Below are positions 4,575 through 11,849 of a stretch of DNA of 14,105 bases, one piece after another. Numbering within the stretch: the first letter of the stretch is position 1; each line of letters begins with the position of its first letter. The notes under the pieces were generated by a model, which did no database searches, was not told the DNA's origin, and was given only the letters and a program-made list of their open reading frames with translations. The stretch spans positions 1 through 14,105 of the forward strand of contig JAZQFQ010000052.1 in the NCBI GenBank assembly GCA_045539595.1, written 5' to 3'. Origin of the DNA: SIG701 sp045539595. Its GTDB lineage: Bacteria > Bacillota > Clostridia > Oscillospirales > CAG-272. The position numbers and the translations under genes are program-made.

Positions 4575-4649
4575 ATGCATAATCTGACCATCAAGCGCAC
4601 CAAAACCTTTGTTGGCTGCGCCATGGAATACAGCCCCAAGATACTATGA
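4575..4649 (+). pseudogene. N-terminal remnant of a small conserved clostridial protein
   Basis: A 24-codon frame begins MHNLTIKRTKTFVGCAM and ends at a stop after SPKIL. From memory, the first 15 or so residues resemble the start of a family of small uncharacterised clostridial proteins that continue for about 100 more residues; I could not check this. A good promoter sits just upstream and a weak GGGTG lies before the ATG. The base composition changes from mixed to AT-rich right after this frame, which fits truncation by replacement or insertion of the following AT-rich segment. It could also be a genuine short leader peptide. Confidence 0.35.
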
Positions 4650-4706
4650 AAAACATATACCAATTACATAGATGCATATAATTTATACACGAAAGAAGGA
4701 ATTAAC

Positions 4707-6197
4707 ATGAAAAATATATTTGCGTCTTTTTTGGCAGTTATAATGCTAGTTTCTTTAGTGGGATGCTCCTCTGCAAGCAAGCCAGAGTCTATCGTGACTA
4801 AATTCTGCGATGCACTGAAAACTTTTGATATAGAAACCGCCTCGTCTTGTTTTGTATCGGGAATTTTGGACATTGGAATTACTTACACTAAGGAAAATGC
4901 GAAAGAGCAGGACATTTTTACCGAGCAGGCTATTAAGTATTTGACAAACTGTGCAAAAAAAATGACATATGTTTTAGGGGAAACTACCACTGAGGGTGAT
5001 AAGGCAGTTGTCCCTATAACTTTTACTTATGTGGATGCAAGTCCGGTCATGTCGGCAGCGTGGAGAGATTATATAACCCAAGCATTTGCTCTTAGTGGTG
5101 CGGATGATTCTGTACTGGAAGATTTATTTGGCACTATCTTTGTGGAGAAAATAGAATCTGTAAGTGCAGAAACTGCTACCGCTACTGTTGAGTTCGTTTG
5201 TATCAAACAGAATGATGAGTGGAAAATTCAAGAGTTAAGTGATGATGCTCAGTACGAAATTGGTAACATCATTAGTTGTAACATAGTTAAAGCGCTGAAA
5301 TCATTCGGAGATGAATTCAGCGAGAACAATTCTGAAAATTCAGAACCTGTCGAAGAATACGTTTGGTATGAAATTCCTGCAGGTCAAGTGTTAGAACTTG
5401 CAACCATAAAAATTGCTATTACGGGATGCGAAGAAGTAGACAAGTTGACTGCTAAATACTACAATCCTGACATTGCACAGGAAGGGACAAAGTTTGTAGT
5501 TCTTACAGTAGAAATCGAGAATATCACAAAGTCTACATTAAATTTTAGGAATGACTTCTATCTTTATGATAGTCAGGACAGAGAATATCGACCTTATAGG
5601 GATGCTCTTCGGTATTTTGATGAAACTTTTTCTTATACCGAACTGGCTCCTAATATTAAGAAAACTGGAACGTTTGTATATCACGTGCCTGCTGATGCAC
5701 AAGGTTATTATTTAACTGCTGCAAAATCTGGAACAAACGAGGCATATTGCCTATATGTACAGTCAGATATGTCGGAGGATTCGTCCAAATCCTTTGCGGC
5801 GGAGGGCATTCAGATCACTTTGAACGAGGATTTCGAGCAGGCAGAGGTGGACGACTTCTCCCTCATGTGCGAATCCCATTATATGGCGGTCATCGTCCTG
5901 CGGGAAGCGTTTGAGGATTACGAGGGGCTGGAGGAATGGTCTTTGGCAGATTACAGCCAGGTTCTGATGGAGAACAACGACTACGTGGATCATCCCCTCT
6001 CTTACCACAACGGAATCCCCTATTTTGAATACGACTACCACAATCCCGAAACGAAAGAGAATTTCCACTATACCATCTTCATGTATAAATCTGACGATGC
6101 GTTCTGGGCCGTGCAGTTTGCCACCCACAAATCCGCCGCCGGCAGATACGAGGAGAAAATCAAAGGATTTGCCGAAAGCGTACAGTTTGCTGAATAA
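4707..6197 (+). CDS. Multi-domain surface lipoprotein with a DUF4352-like domain
   Basis: This 496-residue protein is secreted and lipid-anchored: a Lys-containing start, a hydrophobic stretch and lipobox LVGC with Cys20 as the modified residue. Residues about 25-185 look like a small alpha+beta domain of the DUF4878/lumazine-binding-like type (VTKFCDALKTFDIETASSCF). Residues about 217-350 look like the Ig-like DUF4352 fold (EGTKFVVLTVEIENITKSTL). Residues about 360-496 form a third domain seen, from memory, in other clostridial lipoproteins. Its role is unknown, perhaps envelope sensing or ligand binding. The start has AGAAGGA ahead. Composition changes inside the gene: 17 of 60 bases are G/C at 5521-5580 and 32 of 60 at 5821-5880, suggesting a chimaera. 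A terminator follows. Domain names are tentative. Confidence 0.75.
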   Translation: MKNIFASFLAVIMLVSLVGCSSASKPESIVTKFCDALKTFDIETASSCFVSGILDIGITYTKENAKEQDIFTEQAIKYLTNCAKKMTYVLGETTTEGDKAVVPITFTYVDASPVMSAAWRDYITQAFALSGADDSVLEDLFGTIFVEKIESVSAETATATVEFVCIKQNDEWKIQELSDDAQYEIGNIISCNIVKALKSFGDEFSENNSENSEPVEEYVWYEIPAGQVLELATIKIAITGCEEVDKLTAKYYNPDIAQEGTKFVVLTVEIENITKSTLNFRNDFYLYDSQDREYRPYRDALRYFDETFSYTELAPNIKKTGTFVYHVPADAQGYYLTAAKSGTNEAYCLYVQSDMSEDSSKSFAAEGIQITLNEDFEQAEVDDFSLMCESHYMAVIVLREAFEDYEGLEEWSLADYSQVLMENNDYVDHPLSYHNGIPYFEYDYHNPETKENFHYTIFMYKSDDAFWAVQFATHKSAAGRYEEKIKGFAESVQFAE

Positions 6198-6207
6198 AAA
6201 TATCCCC

Positions 6208-6240
6208 GGGCATCCCTGACAGGATGCCCTTTTTTCTTTT
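6208..6240 (+). terminator. Intrinsic terminator after the lipoprotein gene
   Basis: GGGCATCC (6208-6215) pairs with GGATGCCC (6222-6229) across a 6-base loop, followed by TTTTTTCTTTT. Confidence 0.9.
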
Positions 6241-6299
6241 GCATAACTCCCGCCAAATCATCCACAATATCTACTAAAACCATCCCACCGGAGGACGTT

Positions 6300-7280
6300 A
6301 TGTGCACGGCTGTCAGTTACAAAACCAAAAACTTCTATTTTGGGCGGACGCTGGATTACGAGTCCACCTTTCCCACCCACATCACGGTGACGCCCCGCCG
6401 ATTCCCCTTGAGATTCCGTCACGGGGGCACTATGTCTGTCCATCACGCGCTGATCGGCATGGCCTATGTGGTAGGGGATTACCCTCTCTACTACGACGGA
6501 ATGAACGAAAAGGGGCTTTGCATGGCGGGCTTGAACTTCGTGGGCAACGCGGCATACCGATCCCCCGCCCCCGAGGGGGACAACGTATGCCAGTTTGAGT
6601 TTATCCCGTGGATTCTGGGGCAATGCGCCACGGTGGCGGAGGCGCGGGGGCTTCTTTCCCGGATCCGATTGACGGACACGCCATTCAGCGAGGAATTGCC
6701 CGTGTCGGATCTGCACTGGATGATGGCGGATCGGGACAATTCCATCACGGTGGAATCGGTGGCGGACGGGGTGATGGTCTATGACAATCCCGTGGGGGTA
6801 CTGACCAACAATCCGCCCTTCCCGGAGCAGATCTTCCGGCTGAATGACTTTATGCATCTGTCCCCGACGGAGCCGGAAAACCGATTCTCGGACAGGCTGG
6901 ATCTGCGTCCCTACAGCCGGGGGATGGGGGCCATGGGTTTGCCGGGGGATCTGTCCTCCCCGTCCCGCTTTGTGCGGGCGGCTTTTGTAAAAATGAACTC
7001 CGTTTCCGGTGACACAGAAACGGAGAGTGTGGGGCAATTCTTTCACATTATGGGATCGGTGGAGCAACCTTCGGGATGCTGCATTGTGGGGGACGGGGAA
7101 TACGAGCGGACGATCTACACCTCCTGCTGCAGTGCCGATCGGGGGATCTACTACTACACCACCTACGAAAATCCGGCCGTCACGGCGGTGGACATGATGC
7201 GGGAGGATTTGGACGGGGTGAATCTTGTGCGGCATCCTATGCAGACGGAGATGCGGGTTGTGTGGCAGAATGGGGGATAA
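6300..7280 (+). CDS. bsh: Choloylglycine hydrolase family enzyme (probable bile salt hydrolase)
   Basis: An Ntn-hydrolase that cleaves the amide of conjugated bile acids, releasing glycine or taurine. The protein has 326 residues, normal for the family. Cys2 (MCTAVSYKT) becomes the N-terminal nucleophile after Met removal. Other family positions are present: Arg16 and Asp19 in GRTLDYE, Asn79 in AGLNF, Asn171 in LTNNPPF and Arg223 in SSPSRFVRAAF. It has no signal peptide, so it is cytoplasmic. Shine-Dalgarno GGAGG lies 5 bases before the ATG. It stands alone between a terminator and a RAYT remnant, with no transporter or bile acid operon nearby. Penicillin V acylase or N-acyl-homoserine-lactone acylase activity cannot be excluded from sequence, though the FGRTLDYE and AGLNF context favours bile salts. 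Confidence 0.9.
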   Translation: MCTAVSYKTKNFYFGRTLDYESTFPTHITVTPRRFPLRFRHGGTMSVHHALIGMAYVVGDYPLYYDGMNEKGLCMAGLNFVGNAAYRSPAPEGDNVCQFEFIPWILGQCATVAEARGLLSRIRLTDTPFSEELPVSDLHWMMADRDNSITVESVADGVMVYDNPVGVLTNNPPFPEQIFRLNDFMHLSPTEPENRFSDRLDLRPYSRGMGAMGLPGDLSSPSRFVRAAFVKMNSVSGDTETESVGQFFHIMGSVEQPSGCCIVGDGEYERTIYTSCCSADRGIYYYTTYENPAVTAVDMMREDLDGVNLVRHPMQTEMRVVWQNGG

Positions 7281-7329
7281 AAAAGCAGGGAGAAGGATGC
7301 TGTTTGCGAGGAAATGAATAGTCGCCCGC

Positions 7330-7352
7330 GGGCGTTCAATGAACGCCCCTAC
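7330..7352 (-). repeat. REP-like palindrome 1 (GTAG plus hairpin)
   Basis: Read on the minus strand it begins GTAG (7352-7349), directly followed by an 8-bp perfect stem GGGCGTTC/GAACGCCC with a 3-base loop. GTAG at the 5' foot of a hairpin is the hallmark of REP sequences recognised by RAYT transposases in enterobacteria. It lies 73 bases upstream of the RAYT remnant. Confidence 0.65.
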
Positions 7353-7379
7353 AAATACAAACAAATGTTGGCAGAAGGA

Positions 7380-7408
7380 TTGTCCCCCGGCCGTTTTTTT
7401 GCTATAAT
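7380..7408 (+). promoter_or_regulatory. Likely promoter of the RAYT gene
   Basis: TTGTCC (7380-7385), a 17-base spacer and TATAAT (7403-7408). Transcription would start near 7415, giving a very short leader carrying GGGTGAT before the ATG at 7425. Confidence 0.55.
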
Positions 7409-7544
7409 GAGATGGGTGATGCATATGGAAAACGAACTGCCGAACAGAAAACCGACGAGATTAAAAGATTTCGATTATAATTCATCCGGAGCATACTTTC
7501 TCACAATATGTACGGAAAATCGCCGAAGAATCTTATCCCGCATT

Positions 7545-7571
7545 GTAGGGGGCGACGTCCCCGACGCCCCG
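7545..7571 (+). repeat. REP-like palindrome 2, inside the RAYT gene
   Basis: It starts GTAG (7545-7548) on the plus strand, followed by GGGGCG (7549-7554) pairing with CGCCCC (7565-7570). It is read in frame as VGGDVPDAP, an insert between two conserved RAYT blocks. Its first 15 bases, GTAGGGGGCGACGTC, recur inverted at 7743-7757. Confidence 0.6.
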
Positions 7572-7712
7572 AAAGACACGGAACTATTGCCATATGGCAA
7601 AATCGCGGATAAATATATAAACCAATTGAATAATTTTTGTGACAATATAACGGTTGACCGATACGTAATTATGCCAAACCACATTCACATTATGTTGCTT
7701 GTTCATAATGAC

Positions 7713-7757
7713 GGGGCGCGCGAGTTCGCTTTGCGAACTCGAGACGTCGCCCCCTAC
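7713..7757 (-). repeat. REP-like palindrome 3, inside the RAYT gene at the frameshift
   Basis: On the minus strand it begins GTAG (7757-7754). An outer stem pairs 7713-7718 with 7748-7753, and an inner 9-bp perfect stem, CGAGTTCGC/GCGAACTCG (7721-7741), has triloop TTT. The reading frame of the RAYT changes at or just after it. Confidence 0.65.
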
Positions 7758-8003
7758 GGTGAAACAACATTCGTATGTGTCGCGGTTTGTATCAACATTC
7801 AAACGTTTTTGCAATAAAGAATACGGTAACAACATTTGGCAAAGACATTTCAACGACCATATCATTCGAAACCGCGAAGACTATGAAGAACACATAAAAT
7901 ACATTTACGAAAATCCAATGCGCTGGTGCCACGATGAGTTGTACACAGAAGAATAAGGTATGGGCTTCGCCAGATGCATTTGTAGCAAAGGAGGGAAACT
8001 GCT

Positions 8004-8447
8004 GTGAAATTGAGGACATTAGATTTTTTGACGGATATACAAGAAGTGAATGGAGTTGCTTTGTCGGCACAAGTTCAATGCTCTTGTGGAGCAACGAAAT
8101 TTCATTTTTTTCATACTGGCAAGCAAACCAAAGGTATTTTTTCTCCTTACATTATTAGGCACAAACGGCAGTTACTTCTGAAAGCTGTATGCCCGATTTG
8201 TAAAAACGCAATCATTTTATATGATTCTACCCAGGACGGTGCTTCTTCTAATAAAAAAGGCGCTGCTTGTGAATTCAAGCCATTTACAACAAATACGTTA
8301 CCAAATCCGTTCGCTATTACAATTAAATACAATTACTTGCTGGATAATCTGAAAACGGAAGGTGTCTATTCCAACCAATTTGAGAATTGTTTTATTTACA
8401 TCTTAGACGATAACGGAAAAGAGGGTAAGGCTTTAATAGAGGAATGA
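8004..8447 (+). CDS. Unrecognised 147-residue protein with CxC and CxxC motifs
   Basis: I do not recognise this family. The start is GTG at 8004, chosen because AAAGGAGG lies 9 bases ahead. The protein is soluble, with no signal peptide or membrane segment. It has Cys26-Ser-Cys28 (QCSCGATKFHFFHTG) and Cys63-Pro-Ile-Cys66 (AVCPICKNAIILYD), which together could form one four-cysteine zinc site in a ribbon-like N-terminal half. The C-terminal half (about 90-147) looks mixed alpha/beta and acidic at the end. It starts 47 bases after the RAYT remnant and ends before a strong hairpin. It is more AT-rich than the core genes, so it may be accessory. DNA binding or a structural zinc knuckle are both possible. 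Confidence 0.7.
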   Translation: MKLRTLDFLTDIQEVNGVALSAQVQCSCGATKFHFFHTGKQTKGIFSPYIIRHKRQLLLKAVCPICKNAIILYDSTQDGASSNKKGAACEFKPFTTNTLPNPFAITIKYNYLLDNLKTEGVYSNQFENCFIYILDDNGKEGKALIEE

Positions 8448-8490
8448 ATTTTTTTGCTACGTTTCAATATTTTATATCTCTATAAACGAA

Positions 8491-8523
8491 CCCCGACAGA
8501 TTCAAAAAATCTGTCGGGGCTTT
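8491..8523 (+). terminator. Hairpin terminator, possibly bidirectional
   Basis: A perfect 12-bp stem, CCCCGACAGATT (8491-8502) with AATCTGTCGGGG (8508-8519), and a 5-base loop, followed by CTTT. The U-tract is short, so plus-strand termination may be weak. It also lies behind the convergent membrane protein gene on the minus strand. Confidence 0.7.
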
Positions 8524-8565
8524 AACATCCTCACGAGAAGAATCTTAGGGATGCTATTAATATTC

Positions 8566-8910
8566 TCACACCACCCGTTGCAACAAGGCGAGAAAATTCT
8601 CCCACAGCCACATACCCGGGATGGTGAGGAGGAGGGTCAGGGTAACTTCCAGGGCGATCTTCCACCGGAGGTGGGCATCGTGGTTGAGAAGGCAGCGGGC
8701 GTTGAGCGTAAGAAGGATCACCCATGCGGCAAACGCAAGGATTCCCGCAATCACGCAGAAGGGCAAAAAACGGGGATAGGATCCCGTACTGCCGAAGGGG
8801 GACAGGGTGATGGCCGCCACGTTGAGAAAGCAGACTGCACCGAGGGAGATCGCGGCGGCGTGGCCGAGGGGATACAAAATGAGGGGAACACCATTCGCAA
8901 TTTTCTTCAC
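8566..8910 (-). CDS. Small membrane protein, about three transmembrane segments
   Basis: This 114-residue hydrophobic protein is not recognised. Likely membrane segments are about residues 8-36, 47-69 and 82-102, with a positively charged N-terminus (VKKIANG) suggesting that this end stays inside. I chose the GTG at 8910 because AAGGAGGT (8924-8917) sits 6 bases ahead; the in-frame ATG at 8937 lies upstream of that ribosome site. It has its own consensus-like promoter divergent from nrdD. Base composition is host-like. No enzymatic motif is visible. It could be a small integral membrane protein of unknown role; a transporter accessory role cannot be shown. Confidence 0.7.
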   Translation of the reverse strand: MKKIANGVPLILYPLGHAAAISLGAVCFLNVAAITLSPFGSTGSYPRFLPFCVIAGILAFAAWVILLTLNARCLLNHDAHLRWKIALEVTLTLLLTIPGMWLWENFLALLQRVV

Positions 8911-8941
8911 ACACTCACCTCCTTGGCAGTATTCCACAATC

Positions 8942-8971
8942 AGTGTAGAACATCTTCGTGCACATTGTCAA
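8942..8971 (-). promoter_or_regulatory. Promoter of the small membrane protein gene
   Basis: On the minus strand, TTGACA (8971-8966), an 18-base spacer and TACACT (8947-8942). It diverges from the nrdD promoter about 40 bases away. Confidence 0.65.
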
Positions 8972-9008
8972 TATGGTGAAAAAATCTGTCGAAATGGAAA
9001 AATTACGA

Positions 9009-9037
9009 TTGACAAGCACCACATTATATGGTATCAT
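9009..9037 (+). promoter_or_regulatory. Promoter of nrdD-nrdG
   Basis: TTGACA (9009-9014), a 17-base spacer and TATCAT (9032-9037) with the extended -10 TG at 9029-9030. The predicted start near 9044 gives a leader of about 57 bases. Confidence 0.8.
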
Positions 9038-9072
9038 CATAAGGCACGGACTACAATTTATTGAATATATAG
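9022..9072 (+). promoter_or_regulatory. Possible pair of NrdR boxes
   Basis: NrdR represses ribonucleotide reductase genes through paired 16-base boxes with core CWATATATWG. CATTATATGG (9022-9031) matches the core at 8 of 10 positions and GAATATATAG (9063-9072) at 9 of 10. Their centres are 41 bases apart, close to four helical turns. The first overlaps the -10 region. The DNA is AT-rich here, so chance matches are likely, and outer flanks match poorly. Confidence 0.3.
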
Positions 9073-9100
9073 TATTTTACGGAAAGGATAACCAATCGGT

Positions 9101-11278
9101 ATGAAGATCATCAAGCGAAACGGCTCCGAGGCCGTATTTGATATTACCAAGATCATCCGCGCCATCTCCCAGGCCAATGAAACTGTGGACGAAGGCATCC
9201 GCATGACTCCCACCCAGATCCGCCGCATCGCGGAGCGGGTTGTTCTGGCCTGCGAGGAATTGGGCCGCTCCCCCGGGGTGGAGGAAGTACAGGACATGGT
9301 GGAGCAGCAGATCATGGCACACGGTGCCTTTGAGGTGGCCCGCTCCTACATAACCTACCGCTATACCCGCAATCTGGTCCGTCAGTCCAACACCACAGAC
9401 GACAAGATCCTCAGCCTGATCGAGTGCAACAACGAAGAAGCCAAGCAGGAAAACTCCAACAAGAACCCCATCATCAACTCCACCCAGCGTGACTATATGG
9501 CGGGCGAGGTGTCCCGGGACATCACCAACCGTATTCTTTTGCCGGCGGAGATCGTGAAGGCCCACAACGAGGGCATCATCCATTTCCACGACACGGATTA
9601 CTACGCCCAGCACATGCACAACTGCGATCTGGTCAATCTGGAGGATATGCTGCAGAACGGCACGGTGATCACCGGCACGCTGATCGAGCGTCCTCACTCC
9701 TTTGCCACTGCCTGCAACATTGCCACTCAGATCGTGGCACAGGTTGCCTCCAATCAGTACGGCGGTCAGTCCATCTCCCTGACCCATCTGGCACCCTTCG
9801 TGCAGGTGAGCCGGGAGAAGATCCGCACGGCGGTTCTGTCCGAGATGGAGGCCATCGGCGCCACCCCCTCCGAGGAGCAGATCAGCACCATCGTGGAGGA
9901 GCGTCTCCGTGAGGAGATCCGCCGCGGTGTGCAAACCATCCAGTATCAGGTGGTGACTCTGCTTACCACCAACGGACAGGCTCCCTTCGTGACCGTATTC
10001 ATGTATCTGAACGAGGCCAAGGATGCCTCTGAAAAGCGGGATCTGGCTATGATTATCGAGGAAACGCTGAATCAGCGGTACCAGGGCGTGAAGAACGAGA
10101 AGGGCGTATGGGTGACCCCCGCCTTCCCGAAGCTGATCTACGTCTTGGAAGAGGACAACATCACCGAGGATTCCCCATACTGGTATCTGACCAAGCTGGC
10201 GGCAAAATGCACCGCCAAGCGGATGGTTCCCGACTACATCTCCGAGAAGAAGATGCTGGAGTTGAAGGTGGACAAAAACGGCAAGGGCCACTGCTACACC
10301 TGCATGGGATGCCGCAGTTTTCTGACGCCCTATGTGGATCCGGAAACCAATCAGCCGAAATATTACGGCCGTTTCAATCAGGGCGTGGTAACTTTGAATC
10401 TGCCCGACATCGCCCTGTCCTCCGGCGGAAATCTGGACAAGTTCTGGAATATTTTTGACGAGAGACTGGAGCTCTGCCACGAGGCTCTGATGTGCCGTCA
10501 CAACCGTCTGAAGGGTACCTTGTCCGACGCGGCGCCGATTCTGTGGCAGTACGGTGCCTGCGCACGGCTGGAAAAGGGTGAGCCCATTGACAAGCTGCTG
10601 TACGGCGGATACTCCACCATTTCCCTGGGCTACGCGGGACTGTACGAGTGCGTGAAATACATGACCGGTATGAGCCACACGGACCCGGCCGCCACGCCTT
10701 TTGCTCTCGAAGTGATGGACTACATGAACGCTGCCTGCCGCCGCTGGAAAGCCGAGCACAACATCGATTTCAGTCTGTACGGCACGCCCCTGGAATCCAC
10801 TACATACAAATTCGCGAAATGCCTGCAGAAGCGCTTCGGCATCGTAGAGGGTGTGACCGACAAGGGATACATCACCAACAGCTATCACGTACACGTAACC
10901 GAGCCCATCAACGCCTTCGACAAGCTGAAGTTTGAGGCGCAGTTCCAGCATCTGTCCCCCGGCGGCGCCATCAGCTACGTGGAAGTGCCCAACATGCAGC
11001 AGAATCTGGATGCGGTTCTGGAAGTGATGAAGTTTATCTACGACAACATCATCTATGCGGAATTGAACACCAAGAGCGACTACTGCCAGGAATGCGGATA
11101 CGACGGCGAGATCGCCATCGTGGAAGAGGACGGCAAGCTGATCTGGGAATGCCCCAACTGCAAGAACCGGGACCAGGACAAGATGAACGTGGCGCGCCGC
11201 ACCTGCGGTTACATCGGCACCCAGTTCTGGAATCAGGGGCGGACTCAGGAAATCAAGGAACGGGTTCTGCACCTGTAA
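9101..11278 (+). CDS. nrdD: Anaerobic (class III) ribonucleoside-triphosphate reductase
   Basis: This glycyl-radical enzyme reduces NTPs to dNTPs without oxygen. The 725-residue protein starts with an ATP-cone regulatory domain (MKIIKRNGSEAVFDITKIIR, about 1-95) for allosteric control. The ten-stranded barrel follows, with Cys205 in HSFATACNIA and a cysteine cluster Cys398/401/404 in CYTCMGCRSF that matches the reductive cysteine region. The C-terminal zinc site is Cys662, Cys665, Cys684 and Cys687, followed by the glycyl radical loop RRTCGYIG with Gly703. All key residues are present. Shine-Dalgarno AAAGGA is somewhat distant (12 bases). Its stop codon TAA is merged with the Shine-Dalgarno of nrdG, so the two are tightly coupled. 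Confidence 0.97.
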   Translation: MKIIKRNGSEAVFDITKIIRAISQANETVDEGIRMTPTQIRRIAERVVLACEELGRSPGVEEVQDMVEQQIMAHGAFEVARSYITYRYTRNLVRQSNTTDDKILSLIECNNEEAKQENSNKNPIINSTQRDYMAGEVSRDITNRILLPAEIVKAHNEGIIHFHDTDYYAQHMHNCDLVNLEDMLQNGTVITGTLIERPHSFATACNIATQIVAQVASNQYGGQSISLTHLAPFVQVSREKIRTAVLSEMEAIGATPSEEQISTIVEERLREEIRRGVQTIQYQVVTLLTTNGQAPFVTVFMYLNEAKDASEKRDLAMIIEETLNQRYQGVKNEKGVWVTPAFPKLIYVLEEDNITEDSPYWYLTKLAAKCTAKRMVPDYISEKKMLELKVDKNGKGHCYTCMGCRSFLTPYVDPETNQPKYYGRFNQGVVTLNLPDIALSSGGNLDKFWNIFDERLELCHEALMCRHNRLKGTLSDAAPILWQYGACARLEKGEPIDKLLYGGYSTISLGYAGLYECVKYMTGMSHTDPAATPFALEVMDYMNAACRRWKAEHNIDFSLYGTPLESTTYKFAKCLQKRFGIVEGVTDKGYITNSYHVHVTEPINAFDKLKFEAQFQHLSPGGAISYVEVPNMQQNLDAVLEVMKFIYDNIIYAELNTKSDYCQECGYDGEIAIVEEDGKLIWECPNCKNRDQDKMNVARRTCGYIGTQFWNQGRTQEIKERVLHL

Positions 11279-11287
11279 GGAGTCGCC

Positions 11288-11809
11288 ATGCATTACGGTG
11301 AGATCAAAGACTGCGATATTGCCAACGGCATTGGGGTACGGATTTCTCTGTTCGTATCCGGCTGCCGCAATCACTGCCCCCACTGCTTTCAGCCCGAAAC
11401 ATGGGATTTCACCTACGGCGATCCTTTCACGCCGGAGGTGGAGGAGAAGATCCTGTCCATGCTCCGCCCTGCCTACATTCAGGGGCTGACGGTTTTGGGC
11501 GGCGAGCCCATGGAGGCGGAAAACCAACGGGATCTGCTTCCCTTTCTCCGCCGGGTGCGGGATGCGTATCCGGGTAAGACGATCTGGATCTATTCCGGCT
11601 TCACCTATGAGGAGCTGCACGATCCGGCCTGCCGGGCACGGTGTGAGGTGACGGACGGGATTCTGTCGCTGATCGATGTGCTGGTGGACGGACGCTACGT
11701 GGAGGAGAAACGGAACATTTCCCTGCGATTCCGCGGCTCGGAAAACCAGCGGCTGATCGACGTACCGAAAACCATCTCCGCCGGATCGGTTGTCCTTTGG
11801 GGAGAATAA
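11288..11809 (+). CDS. nrdG: Anaerobic ribonucleotide reductase activating protein (radical SAM)
   Basis: NrdG uses S-adenosylmethionine and a 4Fe-4S cluster to place the glycyl radical on NrdD. The 173-residue protein has the radical SAM cysteine motif Cys26-x3-Cys30-x2-Cys33 in GCRNHCPHCF and the SAM-binding GGEPM segment near residue 72. The length is normal for the family. It starts 9 bases after nrdD, with TAAGGAG serving as both the nrdD stop and this gene's Shine-Dalgarno, so a fixed ratio of the two products is likely. A strong bidirectional terminator follows. Confidence 0.97.
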   Translation: MHYGEIKDCDIANGIGVRISLFVSGCRNHCPHCFQPETWDFTYGDPFTPEVEEKILSMLRPAYIQGLTVLGGEPMEAENQRDLLPFLRRVRDAYPGKTIWIYSGFTYEELHDPACRARCEVTDGILSLIDVLVDGRYVEEKRNISLRFRGSENQRLIDVPKTISAGSVVLWGE

Positions 11810-11815
11810 AAAATC

Positions 11816-11846
11816 AGGAGTTGTTGCGAGAGCAACAACTCCTTTT
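11816..11846 (+). terminator. Bidirectional intrinsic terminator between nrdG and the lipid kinase gene
   Basis: A perfect 12-bp stem, AGGAGTTGTTGC (11816-11827) with GCAACAACTCCT (11832-11843), loop GAGA, followed by a T-run. On the minus strand the same hairpin is followed by GATTTTTT, so it also ends the convergent gene. Confidence 0.92.
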
Positions 11847-11849
11847 GCG

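Larger units (their letters stand above)
7425..7956 (+). pseudogene. REP-associated tyrosine transposase (RAYT, TnpA_REP), frameshifted
   Basis: RAYTs are single-domain Y1/HUH transposases related to IS200/IS605 TnpA and are thought to spread REP palindromes. The first frame begins MENELPNRKPTRLKDFDYN, then GAYFLTICTENRRRILSRIV, and reaches the HUH motif in YVIMPNHIHIMLLV. It then runs into unrelated residues and stops at 7817. The rest of the protein continues in the +1-shifted frame as SRFVSTFKRFCNKEYGNNIW, then QRHFNDHIIRNREDYEEHIK and YIYENPMRW, ending at 7956. That second part normally carries the conserved C-terminal tyrosine segment. The switch lies at or just after REP-like palindrome 3, about 7713-7790. 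Two REP-like palindromes are embedded in the coding region. Unless the shift is a sequencing error, the protein is inactive. Confidence 0.8.

Noticed and set aside
6258..7424. 388-codon open frame antisense to the bile salt hydrolase gene
   Set aside because: It is His/Pro/Arg-rich with no domain and mirrors the sense codon bias of a clear choloylglycine hydrolase.
9077..11620. 847-codon open frame antisense to nrdD-nrdG
   Set aside because: The plus strand encodes complete NrdD and NrdG with all catalytic residues; the antisense frame is low in recognisable motifs and is open because the sense genes use few codons that give antisense stops.
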